DNA from: CAYQMF01 sp964418595
GTDB taxonomy: Bacteria; Planctomycetota; UBA1135; UBA2386
Length of the DNA: 15,850 bases
NCBI GenBank assembly: GCA_964418595.1
Contig: CAYQMF010000139.1
Location: 1 to 15,850, forward strand
Reading direction: 5' to 3'
Shown here: piece by piece, positions 8,929 to 14,053 of the stretch
Layout: each line of letters opens with the position of its first letter
Position numbering within the stretch: the first letter of the stretch is position 1
The notes under the pieces: generated by a model
Told to the model about the DNA's origin: nothing
The model's input: the letters and a program-made list of their open reading frames with translations, nothing else
Databases searched by the model: none
Program-made: the position numbers and the translations under genes

Positions 8929-9427
8929 AGCCGGCGAGCAGACCCACCGCGCCCATGCCTGCGGCGGGCAGGCTGCCGGTGACGAAGGTCTTCATCGAGT
9001 CGAACTGGTTCTTGAGGTTGGCGACCATGCCGTCGAAGTCATGGCCCATCGCATCCCAGTTCACCACGAGGTAGCCGAGGTACGAGGCGCCGTAGAGCAG
9101 GGCGAAGATCACGCCGCTGGCGATGAGCGCGAGCTTGAAGAACTTGCGGGCGGCGTAGCCCATCGCGAAGCACACGAAGAAGCTGAAGCCCATCTTGAGG
9201 AAGCCGGGCGCCCACGGCGACTCCTCGGCGCCGTTGCCGTCGGTGAGGCCAGCGCCCATCGCGCCGATGCCCTGGGGCGGGTCGGGCTCGACGAGCTTGA
9301 GGCCGAGACCGGCGAGGAGCACGATGCCCGCGACGACGGCGATCACGATCGGCCACTTGGGCTTCTTCGGGTCCTGCGCGGGGATGTGGGGGGGCGCCGG
9401 CGTGGCGCCGGGGGCGACTTCGACCAT
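8915..9427 (-). CDS. FUN14 family membrane protein
   Basis: This encodes a protein of 170 residues. A short Pro-rich cytoplasmic N-terminus is followed by one transmembrane helix at about 25-46 (WPIVIAVVAGIVLLAGLGLKLV), a Gly-rich linker, and a FUN14 domain from about residue 74 to the end. FUN14 signatures are the GFSFFVCFAMGYAARKFFKLALIASG stretch, shown here as GYAARKFFKLA at 90-100, then LYGASYLGYLVVNWD, and a C-terminal Gly-rich helix ending GLLAGFKAG. The family includes the mitochondrial outer-membrane mitophagy receptor FUNDC1; the bacterial members have no established role. The start at ATG 9427 leaves a plausible topology; an upstream extension would be low-complexity sequence derived from the intergenic repeat. 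No Shine-Dalgarno sequence is seen. The 3' end overlaps the MFS gene by 14 bases. Confidence 0.85.
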   Translation of the reverse strand: MVEVAPGATPAPPHIPAQDPKKPKWPIVIAVVAGIVLLAGLGLKLVEPDPPQGIGAMGAGLTDGNGAEESPWAPGFLKMGFSFFVCFAMGYAARKFFKLALIASGVIFALLYGASYLGYLVVNWDAMGHDFDGMVANLKNQFDSMKTFVTGSLPAAGMGAVGLLAGFKAG

Positions 9428-9661
9428 GGGGAGAAGGTGTACTCGCGGGCGCGTGCTCCCGCAACGAAGTGGGGGTGGGGCCTTGTTTGTCTCTCTCCCT
9501 CGCTCTCTCTCTTTCTCTCCGTCCCTGTCGAGTAGGCCCGGAGCTTCAAGCATTCAAGCTCCGGGCCTACTCGACAGAGACGGAACCAGAAGCAGACCAA
9601 GAAAGGCAGGCACCCCGGCAGGTCGATGCCCCGCGCAACCAAGTGGGTTCGGAAGCCAACC
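9428..9661. other. intergenic region with low-complexity and palindromic sequence
   Basis: This region lies between the divergent FUN14 and secreted-protein genes. It contains, in order, a G-rich patch (9470-9480), a CT-rich tract (about 9487-9524), a perfect 22-bp inverted repeat (9525-9577) and a GA-rich tract (about 9574-9610). Both genes' promoters should be here, but no convincing -35/-10 pair was found. Frames that cross it on either strand produce repetitive charged peptides and are not genes. Confidence 0.7.
9519..9583. repeat. long near-perfect inverted repeat (22-bp perfect core)
   Basis: The arm at 9525-9546 (starting CTGTCGAGTAGG) is exactly complementary to 9556-9577 (ending CCTACTCGACAG), with a nine-base loop, CAAGCATTC. 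Allowing one mismatch, pairing extends to about 9519 and 9583 (CCGTCC against GAGACGG). Beyond the arms, a CT-rich tract on the left faces a GA-rich tract on the right, so low-grade pairing continues for tens of bases. It could be a REP-like mobile palindrome, a bidirectional transcript barrier or a regulatory hairpin. Confidence 0.85.
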
Positions 9662-10777
9662 ATGACCGACCTCACCTTCGTCCCCGCTCCCCACCTCCTC
9701 TCCCTGGTCGCCGTGCTGTCGGTGGCAGCGCCGGCGCAGACCCTCGCCGGGTCGACGGTGAGTCCGGCGCACTTCGAGGCGGGGGAGGGCAACACCAGCC
9801 TCGGCCATCCCTTCGGCACCGACGTGCTCATGCGCTACCTGCAGATCCACGACGACCTCGCGGGCCGGGCGCGCGTGTTCCGGGGGCTCGCGGTGCGGCC
9901 GGACGGCTTCTTCCCCGGCACCGCGGTGGCCGACTACACCGTGACCTTCAGCCTGTGGATGTCGAGCGCGGCGCGCCGGTCGGACAACATCCAGCCCGTG
10001 TTCGAGGACAACCACGGCGCCGACAAGACGCGGGTCGTCGACCGCCGCACGTTCAACTTCCCCGGGCGCGGGGTCCCCGGAGCCCTGCCGCGCGGATGGA
10101 TCAACCCGCTGATGTTCGACACCGCGTTTGCGCACCCTGGAATCATGGGGCTCACCTGGGAAGCGGAGACGCACGCCGCCACCCTCAACAGCCTGAGCCT
10201 GTTCCACGACGCGGCCTCGGGCTCCGACCAGAACCCGATCCCGCAGAACCTCTTCGTCGGCACGGGATGTCGTGCGACGGGGCGTGGCTCGGCGTTCAGC
10301 CTCAACCGCACTGCGTCGTTCAACTGGGTGAACGGGACGGGATCGCTCACCCTCAGTGGCAGCAACGCGCCGGCCAGCGCGCCGGTCTTCATCATCCTGG
10401 GTGCGAGCGACCGCATCTGGAACGGCATCCCCTTGCCGTTCCTGATCCCCGGCTCCGACGTCAATGCGTCGGGGCCGTGCTTCGCGTACACCGATGTCCT
10501 CGGCACGCTGTTCACCGGTGCGAACGCCAGCGGCGCGGTGGCGGCGCAGAACGTCCCCGTCGGTCTGCACCCCGGCCTGCACGGTCTGAATCTCATCGCC
10601 CAGCTCTGGGCGCTCGACGCCAACGCCGCCTTCGGCATCGTCACCAGCCGCGCCGCGGTGACGCACTTCGTCGCGCCCTTCGGCGTCGTGCCAGTGAGCA
10701 AACTGTCGCAGACGACCGGCGGTTCGCCTTCGATTGCGCAGGCCTTCAGCCTGGTGCTGCGCTTCGACCACGACTGA
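9662..10777 (+). CDS. secreted protein with planctomycete-style C-terminal domain, unknown function
   Basis: This encodes a protein of 371 residues. A signal peptide is visible (hydrophobic HLLSLVAVLSVAAPAQ, cleavage near residue 26 before TLAGST). An in-frame ATG at 9626 would add a basic n-region (MPRATKWVRKPT) and make a more typical leader; ATG 9662 was preferred because GGAA lies seven bases upstream. The mature part is beta-rich, with DYTVTFSLWMSS and PGRGVPGALPRGWINPLMFD. The last 150 residues (SGSNAPASAPVFIILGAS, PVGLHPGLHGLNLIAQLWALD, then FGIVTSRAAVTHFV) resemble a beta-sandwich tail repeatedly found at the end of secreted planctomycete proteins. No enzyme motif, PEP-CTERM or LPXTG sorting signal was seen. 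It is probably a surface or periplasmic protein and stands alone in its transcription unit. Confidence 0.75.
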   Translation: MTDLTFVPAPHLLSLVAVLSVAAPAQTLAGSTVSPAHFEAGEGNTSLGHPFGTDVLMRYLQIHDDLAGRARVFRGLAVRPDGFFPGTAVADYTVTFSLWMSSAARRSDNIQPVFEDNHGADKTRVVDRRTFNFPGRGVPGALPRGWINPLMFDTAFAHPGIMGLTWEAETHAATLNSLSLFHDAASGSDQNPIPQNLFVGTGCRATGRGSAFSLNRTASFNWVNGTGSLTLSGSNAPASAPVFIILGASDRIWNGIPLPFLIPGSDVNASGPCFAYTDVLGTLFTGANASGAVAAQNVPVGLHPGLHGLNLIAQLWALDANAAFGIVTSRAAVTHFVAPFGVVPVSKLSQTTGGSPSIAQAFSLVLRFDHD

Positions 10778-10849
10778 GGGTTGGTGTCGCCGGATCGCGC
10801 GTCGCGCGTGCGCGGCGTTCGCCGAGTCGGGTCTCCCGCACGAGTCGCG

Positions 10850-11122
10850 ATGGAGGCACGGGCGAGCGCGCCTCGCACACCCGACACCGGGCGATACGAT
10901 CCCTGGCCAGTGGATCCCGCGACCGAAGCCGCCCTTCGCGCCCTGGCACGAGCCGAGCGTGAGGACCAGGACAGCGGACGGTTCCCGTTGAGCGAGGAGT
11001 ACCTGGCCGCGATCCGTGCCGTCGAGGCGCGACTCGAGAACCAGGACGGCAGCGACAAGATCTGGAACTGGCCGGCCTACGAGTTCTGCCGCCGGCACTT
11101 CCTGGAGTTCGAGCCCACCTGA
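10850..11122 (+). CDS. small hypothetical protein coupled to a nucleotidyltransferase-like gene
   Basis: This encodes a protein of 90 residues in no family I recognise. It is acidic and helical with a short Trp-rich stretch: the middle reads ATEAALRALARAEREDQD and SEEYLAAIRAVEARLE, and the end is KIWNWPAYEFCRRHFLEFEP. ATG 10850 was chosen over an in-frame TTG at 10781 because the extra residues would be Arg/Val-rich and look like intergenic sequence. Its TGA shares one base with the ATG of the next gene (TGATG at 11120-11124), so translation of the two is probably coupled. Size and coupling recall the small partner of a two-gene toxin-antitoxin or nucleotidyltransferase module, but this is inference only. 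Confidence 0.6.
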   Translation: MEARASAPRTPDTGRYDPWPVDPATEAALRALARAEREDQDSGRFPLSEEYLAAIRAVEARLENQDGSDKIWNWPAYEFCRRHFLEFEPT

Positions 11123-11340
11123 TGGATCCGTTCTTGCGCGTGGTGGCCGCGCTGAACGATGCGGGTGTCCGCTACCTGGTGATCGGGGTGTGGGGGCCGA
11201 ACTACTACGCGAAGGGCACCCTCTTCGTGACCAGCGACCAGGACCTCTTCATGCCGCGCGATGCCTCGAACCTGTTGCGCGCGTGGCAGGCTTGCGAGGC
11301 GCCGGGCCTCGATCGCCGCGCCGTGCCACCGCGCCGCTGA
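11122..11340 (+). CDS. truncated nucleotidyltransferase-like protein (probable gene remnant)
   Basis: This encodes only 72 residues. The sequence FLRVVAALNDAGVRYLVIGVWG, then YYAKGTLFVTSDQDLFMP and NLLRAWQACEA, matches the N-terminal strand-helix-strand of a family of predicted nucleotidyltransferases in which the same block (VRYLVIG, then T-x-D-x-D-L-F-L-P) carries the metal-binding Asp pair. Here the pair is probably the two Asp residues of SDQDLF. Members I know of continue for well over 100 residues; this one stops after APGLDRRAVPPRR, and no continuation is visible in the other two frames before the convergent gene begins 28 bases later. It is therefore probably a 3'-truncated remnant, with the break beside an 11-bp inverted repeat. 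A functional short protein cannot be excluded because the coupled TGATG start is intact. Confidence 0.6.
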   Translation: MDPFLRVVAALNDAGVRYLVIGVWGPNYYAKGTLFVTSDQDLFMPRDASNLLRAWQACEAPGLDRRAVPPRR

Positions 11341-11366
11341 CCGCCAGCGTGCAAGGGCCCGGCGCC
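11298..11366. repeat. 11-bp inverted repeat at convergent gene ends
   Basis: GGCGCCGGGCC at 11298-11308 is perfectly complementary to GGCCCGGCGCC at 11356-11366, with a 47-base spacer. The pair lies between the end of the nucleotidyltransferase remnant and the stop of the minus-strand sigma fusion. It could act as a bidirectional terminator or mark a rearrangement point; the long spacer and lack of T runs weaken the terminator reading. Confidence 0.45.
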
Positions 11367-11367
11367 G

Positions 11368-13893
11368 TCAGAGCCGGATCACGTTCCTGCGGCCGGGCGC
11401 GAACTGGATCGCGCGCCGCTCCAGCCTGCCGTCCCTCCGTAGCAGCACGATGCTGGTCACCGAGTCGCTCACCACCGCCGGCTTGGTCCTGCCGTCCTCG
11501 CCGATCTCGAGCACCTCACGTGCGCCGCCGATGTTCGGGTTGTCACCTTCGATGTGCACGGCGCGATCGTGCGCGTCGCGCAGTTCGATGCTGTGCCAAG
11601 ACAAGTTGCCCTCGAGCTGGAACTCACAGGCGCTCGCGAGCACGACGTCGAGCGGACTAGCCGACCAGTGCAGCATGTCGACGCGGTGCTCGGTGTAGCC
11701 CACTTTGCGGAAGTGCAGCGATCCTGCGCGCATCACCCGCCGCACCCGGTAGTGGCCCCGCGCATCGGTGCGACCGAGTTCGACCGTGATCCCACACTCG
11801 CCGCCGAAGCCCCGGTCCTTGATGCAAGCGAGGACGACGTCCGCGTCGGCCAGCGGAACGCCGTGCCGGTCGCATACGGTTCCTGCGACTTCGAGAGCAC
11901 AGTCGCCGTTCGCGAGCACCACCTCGACTTCGGAGCCCGCGTGCACGACGCCGGTCGTCAGCACCAGCCAAGAGTGGTCGCAGACGCGCAAGCGGTAATC
12001 GCGGTCGAGCAGGCCCGCCAGCTTGAAGCGGCCTTCGGCATCGGTGCGCGCGATCGCGCGCCGGCCGCCCAGCCCGGCGCTGATCTCGGACGTGTCGGCC
12101 GGCAGCGCCAGGTCCTCGGGAGTGCCCAGCTCGCCGAGGTCCTCCGTTCCCCACGGGAACACGAGCAGGCCGGCGCGCGGCTCGCCACTCTCGCTGCGCA
12201 CGCGGCCCGTGATGGCCAGCGGCGCATCGCCAAGGCGCAACTCCACTTCGATCGCGCCGTCCCCGGAGCGGCGCAGTCGTTCGACGGCGTCGACGAGCAG
12301 CGCGGTGCACATGCCAGGCTTGGCGGCGAACAGCGGCGGCGCCGTGCCGGGCAGGTGTTGCGGGTCGAGGGTAAGTGCGAAGCGGCCGTCGGCGTCGGTT
12401 GTGGTCGAGAGGTCCTTCTGGAACCCCACCAGCGCACCGGCAACCGGCGCATCGCGTGGGGTGAGGACACGGCCGGTGATCCTGCACGCCGGCAGCGGCA
12501 CCTTGTCGAGAGTGACGTGCAAGCGGCGGTCGTCGCGCCAGACCTTCGGCCACTTCGCGACCTGCAGCATTCGCGAAATCGAGAGGTCGAGGAAGAACGA
12601 GTCTGACCACGGGCGCGCCGCGGCCGGAGCCTGGATCGCTCCGTCGCCGGCAAGGCAGACGGTGCGCGGCAGGAACCCAGCTCGCGTGAACCGCAGCTCG
12701 ATCGCAACTGCCGGAATCGCGCACGCGTACTGGTCGCTGCCCGTCGTGTTCCAAGTCAGGCACTGACCGTCGCGAGATGGTCGCCGCACCTCGCTTGTCC
12801 CGTGGCTGACCACGACGAGATCTGGCAGCGGCGTCAGCTCCGCCATGGCCGGCGCGCGCGTCGACCAGTGGATCTCGACACCACCCAGCGGCCGGCCTTC
12901 CTCGTCGCGCACCTCACAATCCAGTTGTACTTCGGGTGCCAGCACCAGCACGACTTCGCGCGCTCGTCCACCGGCGTCCCGTGTGCCGGCGTGCAGAACG
13001 TGATAGCCGACCCCGACGAACTGCAGGTGACCGAGCGACCCGTCGCGGGCGAGAGCGAAGCGACCCTCGCCGTCGCTGATCACGCGCTGGCCCGCCAACG
13101 AGAACTCGACGTGCGGAATCGGGCGCCCGTCGCCATCGACGGTGCGGCCGAGGGTGGTGACCGGTGCACGCCCCGACGGGGTCGGCGCCGCGGCCTTGGT
13201 CATGGAGTCGTTGGCGTCGGGAGGGCTCGCGCTCCCTGGCTGGACCGACGCCGACGACTCTTGCTCGACGAACGGCTCGGGCCAGAGCCCGACCACGACG
13301 CCACCTGCTAGGAGACAGACCACCATCGCCGTCGCCAGGGTCTTCTTCACCGCGATCACCGATCCTGGTGCAAGTGGCGCGAGGGCCGAGCGCCACTCGC
13401 CGCCGAGATCGCCCGCCAGTCGCCCGCGGACCATCGCGAGCCCGCGCTCGATGCGCTTCCGCACGTTGGTCTCGGTCGTGCCGACGCGCCGCGCGATCAC
13501 GCGAGCGGGCACCTCGTCGTGGAAACGCCAGAGCAGCGTCGACCGATAGGGCTCGGGCAACGCGAGGACCGCTTCGGTCACACGCCGCGCCAGCGCCAGT
13601 CGCTCCAGCGTCGCATCCACGGCCGGCAGAGCCTCGGGGCGTGCAGCCCCCCGCTCGCGCACCGCGCGGCGGCGCTCGCCGTGCTGTCGGCGAAGCGCGA
13701 AGTGACGCACGACGCGGGCGAGCCACGCGCGCAAGCGGAGAGCGTCGCGGGGCGGCGCCACGAGCGCCGCGACCATTGCGTCCTGCACGACGTCGTCGAC
13801 ATCAGGACCGGCGACGACACGCCCCGCCAGCGCTCGCAGCCAGCGTTCGTCACGCAGCAACTCCTCAACCGACAGACGCGTTGGCTCGGACAT
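11368..13893 (-). CDS. membrane-tethered ECF sigma factor fused to carboxypeptidase-regulatory-like domains
   Basis: This encodes a protein of 841 residues. Region 2 of an ECF sigma factor is at about 8-75 (RALAGRVVAGPDVDDVVQD, then RLRAWLARVVRHFALRR). Region 4 is at about 100-158 (LPEPYRSTLLWRFHDEVPARVIARRVGTT, here at 112-140, then the recognition helix ETNVRKRIERGLAMVRGRL). A single transmembrane helix follows at about 181-204 and a Pro/Ser-rich linker to about 245. The rest is a chain of carboxypeptidase-regulatory-like beta-sandwiches, each with a G-x-V then D-x-x-GRF pattern: about 247-320, 322-405 (weaker), 469-552, 560-640 and 667-750. About a dozen Cys residues lie in the outer part. 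The sigma half should be cytoplasmic and the repeats extracytoplasmic, giving a one-piece signal receptor. ATG 13893 starts just before conserved sequence; upstream in-frame starts add only a basic stretch. Confidence 0.85.
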   Translation of the reverse strand: MSEPTRLSVEELLRDERWLRALAGRVVAGPDVDDVVQDAMVAALVAPPRDALRLRAWLARVVRHFALRRQHGERRRAVRERGAARPEALPAVDATLERLALARRVTEAVLALPEPYRSTLLWRFHDEVPARVIARRVGTTETNVRKRIERGLAMVRGRLAGDLGGEWRSALAPLAPGSVIAVKKTLATAMVVCLLAGGVVVGLWPEPFVEQESSASVQPGSASPPDANDSMTKAAAPTPSGRAPVTTLGRTVDGDGRPIPHVEFSLAGQRVISDGEGRFALARDGSLGHLQFVGVGYHVLHAGTRDAGGRAREVVLVLAPEVQLDCEVRDEEGRPLGGVEIHWSTRAPAMAELTPLPDLVVVSHGTSEVRRPSRDGQCLTWNTTGSDQYACAIPAVAIELRFTRAGFLPRTVCLAGDGAIQAPAAARPWSDSFFLDLSISRMLQVAKWPKVWRDDRRLHVTLDKVPLPACRITGRVLTPRDAPVAGALVGFQKDLSTTTDADGRFALTLDPQHLPGTAPPLFAAKPGMCTALLVDAVERLRRSGDGAIEVELRLGDAPLAITGRVRSESGEPRAGLLVFPWGTEDLGELGTPEDLALPADTSEISAGLGGRRAIARTDAEGRFKLAGLLDRDYRLRVCDHSWLVLTTGVVHAGSEVEVVLANGDCALEVAGTVCDRHGVPLADADVVLACIKDRGFGGECGITVELGRTDARGHYRVRRVMRAGSLHFRKVGYTEHRVDMLHWSASPLDVVLASACEFQLEGNLSWHSIELRDAHDRAVHIEGDNPNIGGAREVLEIGEDGRTKPAVVSDSVTSIVLLRRDGRLERRAIQFAPGRRNVIRL

Positions 13894-13980
13894 CGAACCA
13901 AGGATCCTGCAACGCAGCGCTCGTGACAAAGAATGTACGCGCATCGCAGCCGGAGCTTGTCGAGGCGCTCCGTTGCGCCG

Positions 13981-14001
13981 GCGGGGGACGCGCACCCCCG
14001 C
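13981..14001 (-). terminator. GC hairpin downstream of fadE (7-bp stem, no T run)
   Basis: GCGGGGG at 13981-13987 pairs with CCCCCGC at 13995-14001 around a seven-base loop. It lies about 53 bases after the fadE stop, between fadE and the sigma-fusion gene, both on the minus strand. It lacks a T run, so its role as a terminator is uncertain. Confidence 0.35.
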
Positions 14002-14006
14002 GTTCG

Positions 14007-14053
14007 GCCCTGCTGCCCGTTCCCCTCGCTCCCCCGTTCCCGTCCCCGCCCGC
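14007..14053 (-). repeat. polypurine (minus-strand) ACGGGR-like tract after fadE
   Basis: Read on the minus strand, the 47 bases after the fadE stop are G-rich purine with ACGGGA, ACGGGG and AACGGG units. The layout and composition are close to the tract after trpS (7581-7625), where ACGGGG is also repeated. It is non-coding on its genomic context. Confidence 0.55.

Noticed and set aside
9469..9660. Frames across the palindromic element encoding repetitive charged peptides (for example TETEPEADQE) on both strands
   Set aside because: They arise from the degenerate hexamer and the palindrome itself, and have no start signal or family similarity.
13932..13963. Possible promoter for the sigma fusion on the minus strand: TCGACA (13958-13963) and TACATT (13932-13937)
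   Set aside because: The spacer is 20 bases, longer than the usual 16-18, and neither hexamer is a strong match; only the local drop in GC makes it stand out.
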